Source: Rhizobiaceae bacterium
GTDB taxonomy: Bacteria; Pseudomonadota; Alphaproteobacteria; Rhizobiales; Rhizobiaceae
Assembly (NCBI GenBank): GCA_020628035.1
Contig: JAHDFS010000011.1
Span: 3,132 to 39,924, forward strand
Reading direction: 5' to 3'
DNA length: 36,793 bases
The notes under the pieces were generated by a model. The model worked only from the letters and a program-made list of their open reading frames with translations, did not search any database and was not told the DNA's origin. The position numbers and the translations under genes are program-made. Of the stretch, positions 24,382-32,544 are shown piece after piece. How positions within the stretch are numbered: position 1 is the stretch's first letter; each line of letters begins with the position of its first letter.

Positions 24382-25419
24382 TTAGCTGTAACGGTACGGG
24401 CGTCCAGCCTTAACCATGTCGGCATTGTACTTTTTGAAGATTTCAACGACTTTGCGTTTGGTTTCAGATTCAGCTGCGATTTCTTCCCAGAACTCAACAG
24501 CTGCATTTTCTACCTGCGCCCATTCCTCATCAGGGATCGTTGTAAGCTCCATCTTCGTGCCATTGACACGTAGATCAGCTTCACCGCCCCAATACCACCA
24601 CTGACGATAATAATGGCTTTGATCCATGCAAACCTTCAGCAATTCTTTTAAGTTATCAGGAAGCTCATTCCAACGATCCATATTGGCAAAGAATGAACCC
24701 GCCCAAGCACCAGAAATGTTGTTGGTGAGGAAGTAGTTCGTCACATCGGCCCAACCAACTGTGTAATCTTCGGTAATACCTGACCAGGCAATACCATCTA
24801 GTTCACCAGTTTGAACGGCTGTTTCAATGTCTTCCCATGGCAGCGTTACGGGAACGACGCCGAATTTGGTCAAGAATCGGCCGGCTGTTGGGAATGTGAA
24901 CACACGCTTTCCTTTAAGGTCGGCCAAAGAATTGATTGGATCTTTCGTTGCAAAGTGGCACGGATCCCAAGCGCCAGCAGAAATATGCTTCACACCAACT
25001 GCTGAATATTCCTCATCCCAGATTTCACCCAAACCATATTGGTTAAAGAGCACTGGTACATCGAGCGAATAACGGCTGCCGAATGGGAAGTAACCGCCAA
25101 ACACTGTCACTTCTGTTGGTGATGCCATTGAATCATCATCTGACTGCACAGCATCAATTGTGCCTTTTTGCATTGCGCGGAACAATTCACCTGTTGGTAC
25201 AAGCTGATCAGCAAAGAACAATTCGATTTCCATTTGATCGCCAGCGATTTTGTTAAAGCTGTCGATAGCTGGCTTTACCACATGTTCTGCAAGCGCCGCA
25301 CCGGCATAGGTTTGCATGCGCCACTTAATTTTCGATTGAGCAATTGCAGGTGTCGCTAGCGCTGCTGCAGGCGCTGCCATTGCTGCTCCCTTAATAAACG
25401 TACGTCTTGAAGTCGTCAT
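24382..25419 (-). CDS. TRAP transporter substrate-binding protein (DctP family)
   Basis: A 345-residue periplasmic binding protein of the TRAP type. The ATG at 25419 has GGAG 7 nt upstream and begins a twin-arginine signal (SRRTFIKG at residues 4-11, then an alanine-rich stretch, cleavage near AIAQS at about residue 28); the frame further upstream is not coding. The late blocks GKRVFTFPTAGRFL and PVTLPWEDIETAVQTGELDGIAW are family landmarks. Compared by eye with 2-oxoacid-binding TakP-like proteins, the conserved ligand Arg in the LKGLK-x-R-type strand appears to be Phe (F174). Use by an amine or other non-carboxylate ligand is possible. It is exported folded by the Tat route. Confidence 0.9.
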   Translation of the reverse strand: MTTSRRTFIKGAAMAAPAAALATPAIAQSKIKWRMQTYAGAALAEHVVKPAIDSFNKIAGDQMEIELFFADQLVPTGELFRAMQKGTIDAVQSDDDSMASPTEVTVFGGYFPFGSRYSLDVPVLFNQYGLGEIWDEEYSAVGVKHISAGAWDPCHFATKDPINSLADLKGKRVFTFPTAGRFLTKFGVVPVTLPWEDIETAVQTGELDGIAWSGITEDYTVGWADVTNYFLTNNISGAWAGSFFANMDRWNELPDNLKELLKVCMDQSHYYRQWWYWGGEADLRVNGTKMELTTIPDEEWAQVENAAVEFWEEIAAESETKRKVVEIFKKYNADMVKAGRPYRYS

Positions 25420-25480
25420 TTCATTTCTCCTTTTTTTGGTTGTTCCCAACCGGTTTATGGCTTCTTTTTTGAAGTTCTCG

Positions 25481-26806
25481 TTATTTTCCGTAAACAGTGT
25501 TTGGCAGCCACATCGCGATCTGCGGGAATATGATGACGAGCGCGAGCGCAAATATCATCACCAACACAAATGGTGCGATTGAGCTGTAAATATCTTTGAG
25601 TGTGATCTCAGGCGGTGCCATGGCACGCATGAGGAATAGATTATAGCCAAATGGCGGCGTCATATATGCGATTTGCGTGGTGATGGTGTATAAAACGCCA
25701 TACCAGACAAGATCAAATCCGAGCGCTTTTACGAGCGGCACATAAAGTGGCGCAACAATAACAAGCATGGCTGTATCATCTAGGAATGTTCCCATCACCA
25801 AGAAAGATAGCTGCATTAAGATCAAGATCACCCATGGGTTCAGACCAAGCTGGTCAGTAAAGAGCGTGTCGATTGCCTTGACTGCGCCTAATCCGTCGAA
25901 CACAGCCCCAAAACCAAGTGCTGCAAGAATGATCCACATAAACATGCAGGAAATCGCTAAGGTTTGACGCACGGAGGTTTCAAACACTTCGCGTGTCATG
26001 CGACCTTTAAAGACGGCGGCCAAAAAGGCGGTTGTCGCACCAACCGCTGAACTCTCAACCAATGATGTCCAACCATTGACAAACGGCACCATCATCACAG
26101 CAAATATGAAGAGCGGTAAGAGACCAGCGCGCAACAATCCCAGTTTTTCCGACAACGGCATATTCTCACGCTCGTCTTCATCAAGCGCGGGACCCAATTC
26201 CGGCTGCACACGGCATCTAATATAGATATAAAGCATGAATAATGCGGCCATGAGCAATCCGGGGAAGACACCGGCCAGCCAGAGCTGACCAACAGGTTGT
26301 CGCGCGATCATGGCATAAAGCACCAATACCACAGATGGCGGCACCAAAATGCCAAGCGAGGAACCCGCTTGGATCACACCTGTGACCATGCGTTTATCAT
26401 ACCCACGTTTTAAAAGTTCTGGCAGCGCGATGGTTGCGCCAATTGCCATGCCCGCGACTGACAAACCGTTCATCGCGGAGATTAAGATCATCAGGCCAAT
26501 GGTGCCGATGGCAAGACCACCCCTCACCGGCCCCATCCAAACATGGAACATCTTGTAAAGATCATCGGCGATTTTGGATTCCGACAAGACATAACCCATG
26601 AAGATGAACATTGGCAGCGTTAGCAAAGGATACCACTTCATCAGCTTCATTGCGGATGCAAAGGCAATATCAGATCCTCCTGTGCCCCAGAGCGCGATCG
26701 CGGCAATGGCGCCAACGGCTCCGATCGCGCCAAATACGCGTTGGCCTGTGAAGAGCATCAGCATCATGGATGCGAACATGAATATGGCTATCATTTCATA
26801 TGACAT
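25481..26806 (-). CDS. TRAP transporter large permease (DctM family)
   Basis: A 441-residue inner-membrane protein with about twelve hydrophobic segments, the ion-coupled translocator of a TRAP system. The GYVLSESKIADDLY region (about residues 66-80) and the SSLGILVPPSVVLVLYAM segment are typical of DctM. The start overlaps the small-permease stop (TAATG), so stoichiometry is coupled. The solute is set by the binding protein encoded 61 nt downstream. Confidence 0.92.
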   Translation of the reverse strand: MSYEMIAIFMFASMMLMLFTGQRVFGAIGAVGAIAAIALWGTGGSDIAFASAMKLMKWYPLLTLPMFIFMGYVLSESKIADDLYKMFHVWMGPVRGGLAIGTIGLMILISAMNGLSVAGMAIGATIALPELLKRGYDKRMVTGVIQAGSSLGILVPPSVVLVLYAMIARQPVGQLWLAGVFPGLLMAALFMLYIYIRCRVQPELGPALDEDERENMPLSEKLGLLRAGLLPLFIFAVMMVPFVNGWTSLVESSAVGATTAFLAAVFKGRMTREVFETSVRQTLAISCMFMWIILAALGFGAVFDGLGAVKAIDTLFTDQLGLNPWVILILMQLSFLVMGTFLDDTAMLVIVAPLYVPLVKALGFDLVWYGVLYTITTQIAYMTPPFGYNLFLMRAMAPPEITLKDIYSSIAPFVLVMIFALALVIIFPQIAMWLPNTVYGK

Positions 26807-27390
26807 TAATTCGCAGCCTCTGCTTCGGTTTTTTCTTCACGGAGTTTGATAATGTCTTTGAGCAATTCAGAGATTGATTGCAAAAGCATCAGCAAGACGC
26901 CCAGACACATGATGAATTTGATTGGCCACAAATATGGGCGCCAGGCGGTTGGGCTGCGCTCAAGCCTTCCAGGACTTTCCTGACCGGTTAAAATCCCGAA
27001 GAGGAATTGGAAAGGCTGATCGCCAAAATGGCCGAGAGAATAAGCCAATGAACCCAAACCGCCGTATAACAAAACACCTAAATAGAACAATAAAAACAAA
27101 ACAGTCATGGCATCGATCTGCGCCTTTTTGCGCGTTGACCATTCGCCATAAAACAGATCCATGCGAACATTGGACCCGAGCTGGATGGAATAAGGCCCAC
27201 CCAAAATGTAATAGGCCACCATGGCAAATTGGGCGACCTCTAAGGTCCACAAGGACGGAAGAAAGAAGGTTTTAGAAATCGATGACCACATCAAAATCGC
27301 GATCATTGCAAAAATGCCATACATCACGATGCGACCAATGCGGTAGTTTAATGCATCAACAACGCGGATGTAGGAGTTTATAAATTTCAT
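26806..27390 (-). CDS. TRAP transporter small permease (DctQ family)
   Basis: A 194-residue membrane protein with about four helices (about residues 18-38, 48-66, 92-115 and 150-172), matching the small TRAP subunit in size. The ILGGPYSIQLGSNVRMDLF segment between helices 2 and 3 is typical of DctQ. Its ATG overlaps the stop of the N-formylglutamate-amidohydrolase-like gene by four bases, and its stop overlaps the large permease start. The C-terminal tail is charged (KLREEKTEAEAAN). Confidence 0.9.
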   Translation of the reverse strand: MKFINSYIRVVDALNYRIGRIVMYGIFAMIAILMWSSISKTFFLPSLWTLEVAQFAMVAYYILGGPYSIQLGSNVRMDLFYGEWSTRKKAQIDAMTVLFLLFYLGVLLYGGLGSLAYSLGHFGDQPFQFLFGILTGQESPGRLERSPTAWRPYLWPIKFIMCLGVLLMLLQSISELLKDIIKLREEKTEAEAAN

Positions 27391-28163
27391 ACAACGCGCT
27401 CCCTGTGATCAGGAGATGCGGAATACACTTTCAAGGCGTGATCGAGCATTTCTGCGATCTTTAAAGAGATATCCAGACACTGCTGCGGGGTTTGCAGAAG
27501 GTCGTTTCGAACCTCTATCATCACATTGGCAAGGCCATTGCGAATGCCATGATGTTTGAGCGTATGGGTCACGCCATCTTCGGCGCCATATGGTTCGTTT
27601 CGACGAACACAGAGCTCTTCGTGCTGGTCAGCGTAATCGAGCATTGCATCTGCAATTAAACTATCTTCATCATGCAAAATACCAACTTCAACCTCACGCT
27701 TTTTGCCATGATAGGTTGGCGTAAAACTGTGAATGGTTACAAGGATTGGCGCAATGTCATGTTCGCCAAGCACCCTGGCAATCGCGTCTTCGAAAGGCTG
27801 ATAGTAATCCTCAACACGCTGTTTTTTCTGCAAGTCAGTAAGATTTGCATTGCCGGGAATATGATAGACTTCGCTTTGCTCAGGCATTGCATCCTTTGCC
27901 GAAGGTGGACGATTACAATCATAAACTAATCTTGAAATCCCGCTTAAAACAGCCGGAGCATTAAATCTTTTTGCCAGTAAACGGGTCACATCAGCAGCGC
28001 CGGGATCCCAAGCGACATGGCTTTTTAAAGCCTCCTCGCCCAGACCAAGATTATCAAATCGCTCAGGTATATGATTGGAAGCATGCTCGCAGATCAGCAA
28101 AATATCGGCAGCGCGATCGCCACCTAAAATGGAAACAACATTTGATTTTGCTTCATCAATCAA
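27387..28163 (-). CDS. N-formylglutamate amidohydrolase family protein
   Basis: A 258-residue protein of the N-formylglutamate amidohydrolase family. It has ICEHASNHIP (probable metal-site segment), HVAWDPGAADV, SGISRLVYDCNRPP, VTIHSFTP and the late IEVRNDLL. Family enzymes hydrolyse an amide on glutamate. In this cluster it could release glutamate from a gamma-glutamyl product, but that is inference. A GTG at 28172 lies right on GGAG, too close to be a start; TTG at 28163, 8 nt after GGAG, is the likelier one. It is the first gene of the long minus-strand series and is divergent from the RpiR regulator. Confidence 0.83.
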   Translation of the reverse strand: MIDEAKSNVVSILGGDRAADILLICEHASNHIPERFDNLGLGEEALKSHVAWDPGAADVTRLLAKRFNAPAVLSGISRLVYDCNRPPSAKDAMPEQSEVYHIPGNANLTDLQKKQRVEDYYQPFEDAIARVLGEHDIAPILVTIHSFTPTYHGKKREVEVGILHDEDSLIADAMLDYADQHEELCVRRNEPYGAEDGVTHTLKHHGIRNGLANVMIEVRNDLLQTPQQCLDISLKIAEMLDHALKVYSASPDHRERVV

Positions 28164-28178
28164 GACAATCACTCCAAT

Positions 28179-28216
28179 TTTGTAAAATTCTCTACAAATA
28201 AGATTGACTTGTCAAT
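28179..28216. promoter_or_regulatory. Two inverted repeats between divergent genes, candidate RpiR operator
   Basis: TTTGTA (28179-28184) and TACAAA (28193-28198) form one inverted repeat with an 8-nt spacer; ATTGAC/GTCAAT (28203-28208 and 28211-28216) forms a second with a 2-nt spacer. Both lie between the amidohydrolase-family gene and the regulator, 16 and 40 nt from the former's start. RpiR-family proteins are known to bind AT-rich palindromes of this kind. The link here is by position. Confidence 0.45.
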
Positions 28217-28287
28217 AATCAAACTAAATTATTCTTCAAATTAAAATGGATTGTGCATATAGTTACAAAAAAGGGGGAACGATTCAG

Positions 28288-29154
28288 GTGAGCTCACAGA
28301 CAATTTCAGACAAACTCAAAGAGCAATCTATGAAGTTTACACGCGCTGAGCGTCAACTTGTGGATGTCATTTTGAAAAACTACCCCGTCTCCGGATTAGG
28401 CAGCATTACCAGTCTTGCGGACACTGCAGGCGTCTCGACACCCACTGTGGGACGTCTCGTGCAAAAGTTAGGTTTTTCAGGATTTCCAGATTTTCAAGCC
28501 AATCTCCGCGCAGAACTAGATGAGAAGATTTCGGGGCCCATCGCCAAGCGCGAGCGCTGGGTGAATAATGCGCCTGAGGGGCATATTCTTAACCGTTTTA
28601 CGGAAGCAGTAATCGAAAATATCAGCCATTCTTTGGGCGATATTGATCCTCAAATCTTCGACGACGCTTGTACGCTTCTTAGTGATTCTAATCGCAAACT
28701 ATATATTGTCGGTGGCAGGATCACGCGCACTTTGGCAGACTATTTTTTCCTGCATATGCAAGTTATCCGAAAAGGTGTGACGCATATTAGTTCAAGTTCA
28801 AATGCTTGGGCGCATTACCTTTTGGATATTAATGAGGGCGACGTCGTCGTTATTTTTGACATTCGTCGTTATGAAAACAGCACGCTCAGACTGGCTGAGA
28901 TGGCCAAGGAACGCGGTGCAAAAGTTGTTCTCTTCACAGATCAATGGGTTTCGCCCATCAGCGCAAATGCAGATTATTGTTTTAACAGCCAGATCGTCGT
29001 CCCATCAGCGTGGGATTCCAATGTCACCAGCATGTTGTTGGCGGAGATATTTATTGCAGAAGTTCAGGAGCGAAACTGGGATACAACGAAAAGCCGAATG
29101 GAGGAACTTGAAGGCATGTTTGATCGTACCAAATTCTTCCGCAAATTCTCCTAA
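28288..29154 (+). CDS. RpiR/MurR-family transcriptional regulator
   Basis: An RpiR-type regulator of 288 residues with an N-terminal helix-turn-helix (FTRAERQLVDVILKN; AGVSTPTVGRLVQKLGFSGFPDFQ) and a C-terminal SIS domain (about residues 120-260: LYIVGGRITRTLADYF, GDVVVIFDIRRYENSTLRLAEMAKERGAKVVLFTD as landmark region). I chose the GTG at 28288 because GGGGGA at 28273-28278 is 9 nt upstream; the ATG at 28246 has no such site. It is divergent from the amidohydrolase-TRAP-ligase series and most likely represses it. SIS domains usually bind sugar phosphates, but members near amine and amino-acid genes are known, so the effector is open. Confidence 0.88.
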   Translation: MSSQTISDKLKEQSMKFTRAERQLVDVILKNYPVSGLGSITSLADTAGVSTPTVGRLVQKLGFSGFPDFQANLRAELDEKISGPIAKRERWVNNAPEGHILNRFTEAVIENISHSLGDIDPQIFDDACTLLSDSNRKLYIVGGRITRTLADYFFLHMQVIRKGVTHISSSSNAWAHYLLDINEGDVVVIFDIRRYENSTLRLAEMAKERGAKVVLFTDQWVSPISANADYCFNSQIVVPSAWDSNVTSMLLAEIFIAEVQERNWDTTKSRMEELEGMFDRTKFFRKFS

Positions 29155-29171
29155 GTTAATGTCCGCTGCAG

Positions 29172-30560
29172 TTATTGTGAAACGGATACCCGTTTCCAAT
29201 CCCCGCGCCAAAGACGTGTGTGAAACGGTAGAAACTTGATCAGTTCTTCCCACAACAAAAGCGACAATACCCAGAATGCGGATAGATCAAAATACAGAAC
29301 GACGATCGCTGTTGCTGGAACTCTAAATCCCCATTGCGCCCATAAAAACAATTTCATGACATAAATTGTATCACCACTGGCGCGAAGCGTATTGCCGCAA
29401 ATAGCGTTGGTTGTTCTAGGCACCTGGATGAGCAGCAAGATGGGCAGAAAGCCAATGAGTGTCATGCGCGTTTGGGGCAAAAGATCTGGATAGAGCAGAT
29501 CCACGGAGACATTCATAACCAAAAAGATCACCGCAACGCAGCCAGCTGCAACCATTGCTCCGCGCCATGCAGCGGACAAGAACTTATCGAGAAGCTTTTC
29601 AGTTGCGCCTTTTCCCAGCAATTGCGCAACCATTATTCCAGTTGCTTGGGTCCATTGCATGGATATCTGCCCTGCGACCATGTTCCATGGGGCAATCAAA
29701 GTCATCGCAGCAAAATCAGGTAACGCCATTTTGGCATAGATGAGCATGCAAATATGACCTGCAAATGTAGCGCTAATAAACGTTGCCGCAATAGGCAGTG
29801 AAAATTCAAAATGTCGCTTAATTGTCAGATAAAATGTCTGCCTTTGCCAGCCGATAACTTTGCGCAAATGCCCATCAAGGCGAACAACCTGGATTGCCAA
29901 AAACACGGTTTGGATCATAATTGCGAATGCACTGCCCATTGCTGCACCTGGCACACCAAAGGCAGGCGAGCCAAATGCTCCGTGAATAAATGCATAACTA
30001 AAAATCACATTAATCGGAACTGAAAGACAATATCCGATGAGCGGGATTTTCGTGCGGCCACAGCCGTTAAAATGGCTTGATGCAGATTGCCCAATCGCCT
30101 CCCCTAAAATCACCAGTGAAAAAATAGAGAGATATGTCCAAGCCTGAACCGCAATATCTTCGCTTGTCGCCAAGCTGGCTAAAAGCGATTGTCCAAAAAG
30201 AAAGATCGAACAGATTCCAATAAGCCCAATCAACAATCCAACGGTCAATCCGGAAGCCAGCACAGATTTTCGGTATACGGGATCTCCTGTACCAAATGCT
30301 TGTGCCGTTCTGATCTGCAAAGCATGCGAAAATGCAAAGATCACACCCAAGACAATGCCACCTAAAGCACCTGCGAGCCCCATGGCAGCAAGTGATTCTT
30401 CACCCAAGTGTGATACGAGCCAACCATCAAGCAAAACGGTGCCGTGCAGAAACACCGCCTTGATGGTCATAGGCCAAGAAAGCTTGAATATGTCATAAGC
30501 GCTCGGCGCAGCACCATCCACAGATGATTGCCTCGCGCTTTTTTCAGCACGTTTAAACAT
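29172..30560 (-). CDS. MATE-family efflux transporter
   Basis: A 462-residue membrane protein with about twelve hydrophobic segments and the two-fold repeat of the MATE/MatE family. Landmarks are LSWPMTIKAVFLHGTVLLDGWLV near residues 28-50 and the RTAQAFGTGDP loop. It would export a cationic or drug-like compound in exchange for Na+ or H+. It starts 22 nt after the GntR gene stop, so the two may be one transcript. It is convergent with the RpiR gene, with 17 nt between the stops. Its substrate is not evident; a polysaccharide or amine role is speculation. Confidence 0.9.
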   Translation of the reverse strand: MFKRAEKSARQSSVDGAAPSAYDIFKLSWPMTIKAVFLHGTVLLDGWLVSHLGEESLAAMGLAGALGGIVLGVIFAFSHALQIRTAQAFGTGDPVYRKSVLASGLTVGLLIGLIGICSIFLFGQSLLASLATSEDIAVQAWTYLSIFSLVILGEAIGQSASSHFNGCGRTKIPLIGYCLSVPINVIFSYAFIHGAFGSPAFGVPGAAMGSAFAIMIQTVFLAIQVVRLDGHLRKVIGWQRQTFYLTIKRHFEFSLPIAATFISATFAGHICMLIYAKMALPDFAAMTLIAPWNMVAGQISMQWTQATGIMVAQLLGKGATEKLLDKFLSAAWRGAMVAAGCVAVIFLVMNVSVDLLYPDLLPQTRMTLIGFLPILLLIQVPRTTNAICGNTLRASGDTIYVMKLFLWAQWGFRVPATAIVVLYFDLSAFWVLSLLLWEELIKFLPFHTRLWRGDWKRVSVSQ

Positions 30561-30582
30561 GGCTCATTATGTCCAATATTGG

Positions 30583-31269
30583 CTATTCTGGATCGAAATA
30601 GTCAGCGTTTTGGGCAGATATTCGTTCAATCGTCTCATCGAGACGACCAAGATGTTTCATGCCAGCTTTAACTGCACGTTCCGCATCATGAGCTTCAACG
30701 GCTTTAGCAATTTCATAATGATCGGCGATCAGTTCATGCATACGGTCTTCTTTTTCAAGACCTAATGCACAAAGCCGATCGACTTTGGTTTTTTCAGCCA
30801 AAATCACATCAAATGCGAAATCAACTTTAGCAATTTCACAAAGTGTCTTGTGAAATGCATAGTCGAGCTTACCAAATGTCTCGATATCCTTATTTGCTGC
30901 CGCTTCTTCTTGTTCCGCCAATGCCATATCTAAGCGGGCAGCCCCGACGAGATCACAAAGATCCGACGCACGCCTTAAAACCCGCTCTTCAATAGAAGAT
31001 CTGACAAACCGGGACTTATTGATCTCGCGCGTGGAGAATCGCTTGACGACGGTGGCGCGCTTGGGACGGATCACAAGTAGATCCTGATTGGCTAATCGAC
31101 TGAATGCATCACGCACGGGTTGCCTAGAAACACCAAATCGAGCAGCCATATCAACTTCCGATAATTTGTCTCCTGGGCGAAGCTTAAGAGATAAGATCTC
31201 AGTTCGCAAAAGATCAAAAATATCGTCCACACTGGTCCGTGTGTCGCTAATCTGAGCTGCTTGAGCCAT
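30583..31269 (-). CDS. GntR-family transcriptional regulator, FCD domain
   Basis: A 228-residue FadR-type regulator. The winged helix spans about residues 15-80 (IFDLLRTEILSLKLRPGDKL, MAARFGVSRQPVRDAFSRL) and the all-helical FCD domain about 88-215, with metal-site His residues likely in DYAFHKTL and in the later DHYEIAKAV and MKHLGRLD segments. Similar regulators (UxuR/ExuR, KdgR-like) often control uronate genes. It is divergent from an alginate-type importer operon; three operator-like sites lie between. It is probably the repressor of that operon and of itself. Confidence 0.9.
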   Translation of the reverse strand: MAQAAQISDTRTSVDDIFDLLRTEILSLKLRPGDKLSEVDMAARFGVSRQPVRDAFSRLANQDLLVIRPKRATVVKRFSTREINKSRFVRSSIEERVLRRASDLCDLVGAARLDMALAEQEEAAANKDIETFGKLDYAFHKTLCEIAKVDFAFDVILAEKTKVDRLCALGLEKEDRMHELIADHYEIAKAVEAHDAERAVKAGMKHLGRLDETIERISAQNADYFDPE

Positions 31270-31376
31270 GCACTCTCTCCAATCTCGTCACTGGTAAGTG
31301 TTCTATATCGCTTACCAAGAGTGTGAATAAATAACAATGTGAAATCCCGAAACTCGCGGTCAGTCCACTAAAATCA

Positions 31377-31429
31377 TGTATACAACATTTTAATCTTGCA
31401 TACTAGATAGAAATCTAGCATACTAGTAT
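31377..31429. promoter_or_regulatory. Operator array in front of the importer operon
   Basis: Three related sites: palindrome TGTATACA (31377-31384), GCATACTAG (31398-31406) and GCATACTAG again (31418-31426), the last inside the 10-bp palindrome ATACTAGTAT (31420-31429). The two GCATACTAG copies repeat every 20 bp. CTAGAT/ATCTAG (31403-31408 and 31413-31418) forms another inverted repeat. The third site overlaps a TATAAA that could be the -10 box. The divergent GntR regulator is the natural binder. Confidence 0.55.
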
Positions 31430-31463
31430 AAATTTTTCAATTTACGCTCGTTCGGGAGGTTTC

Positions 31464-32540
31464 ATGGCTGGCGTTACGTTAAGCGGAATCGTAAAGGCTT
31501 ACGGTTCCTTGGAAGTTGTTCATGGTATTGATCTAGATGTGAAGGAACGCGAGTTTGTTGTGCTTGTGGGCCCATCAGGCTGTGGCAAGTCGACGACATT
31601 GCGCATGATCGCAGGTCTTGAAGAAATCACCGGCGGTGAACTTTCGATCGATGGTCGTTATGTAAACCGGGTGGCACCCAAAGACCGCGATGTCGCAATG
31701 GTATTTCAGAACTATGCGCTCTATCCTCATTTAAATGTCGCTGACAATATGGCGTTCGGGCTACGTATTCGCCGCACACCAAAAGCGGAAATCAAAAAAG
31801 CTATTGCTGAGACAGCTGAAATCTTGGGATTGACCGAATATTTGCATCGTCGCCCAGCTGATTTGTCCGGTGGTCAAAGGCAGCGCGTCGCGATGGGTCG
31901 CGCGATTGTACGTCATCCAAAAGTCTTCCTCTTTGACGAACCACTTTCCAATTTGGATGCAAAGCTTCGCACACAAATGCGTGCTGAAATTAAGCGGCTA
32001 CACAATCGTTTGAACGCAACATCTATTTACGTGACTCACGATCAGGTGGAAGCCATGACGCTGGCTGATCGTATTGTTGTTATGAATGACGGTATCATCG
32101 AGCAGATCGGCGCGCCGATGGAACTGTTTAATAACCCCGCCAATACATTTGTTGCCGGGTTCCTGGGCTCTCCCCCCATGAACCAAATGAAAGGCCAACT
32201 CACAGAAAACGGTGCAAAAGTTGGCGGGGCCGAAATTAAAGTTGAAGGCATGGTCGGCAATCACATCGGCCGCGACGTCATCGTTGGTGTTAGACCAGAG
32301 CATGCGGTTTTAGAAGCTGGCAAAGATACCTCTGTTCTTCCGATTGATCTTGATCTGGTTGAGCCACTTGGCTCTGAAGCTTTGCTGCATGCGCATCATG
32401 GCGCGGATAATATGGTCTTTAAAGCCGAAACAAAGGGCGATATCGGGCATTTATCTGGTGTTAGCGAAGTACATGTCCCTGCCTCTCTTGTGAAGATTTT
32501 TGACGCTGAAAGCGGTCGTGCATTGGATTTGGGTGCCTAA
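31464..32540 (+). CDS. Oligosaccharide ABC transporter ATP-binding protein (AlgS/MsmX/UgpC-like)
   Basis: A 358-residue ATPase of the sugar-importer (CUT1) type. Walker A is GPSGCGKST (residues 36-44), signature LSGGQ (134-138), Walker B VFLFDEP (154-160), and the switch His is in YVTHDQVEAMTLAD. The C-terminal TOBE/regulatory domain runs from about 235. The ATG at 31464 has GGGAGG 6-9 nt upstream. It is the first gene of an importer operon (ATPase, two permeases, binding protein, lyase), the same gene content as the alginate importer AlgS-M1-M2-Q. It provides ATP hydrolysis for uptake of the oligosaccharide. Confidence 0.9.
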   Translation: MAGVTLSGIVKAYGSLEVVHGIDLDVKEREFVVLVGPSGCGKSTTLRMIAGLEEITGGELSIDGRYVNRVAPKDRDVAMVFQNYALYPHLNVADNMAFGLRIRRTPKAEIKKAIAETAEILGLTEYLHRRPADLSGGQRQRVAMGRAIVRHPKVFLFDEPLSNLDAKLRTQMRAEIKRLHNRLNATSIYVTHDQVEAMTLADRIVVMNDGIIEQIGAPMELFNNPANTFVAGFLGSPPMNQMKGQLTENGAKVGGAEIKVEGMVGNHIGRDVIVGVRPEHAVLEAGKDTSVLPIDLDLVEPLGSEALLHAHHGADNMVFKAETKGDIGHLSGVSEVHVPASLVKIFDAESGRALDLGA

Positions 32541-32544
32541 GACC

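Noticed and set aside
25420-25551. N-terminal extension of the TRAP binding protein
   Set aside because: The upstream residues are Ser/Arg-rich and overlap the large-permease gene; the ATG at 25419 has a good Shine-Dalgarno site and begins the Tat signal.
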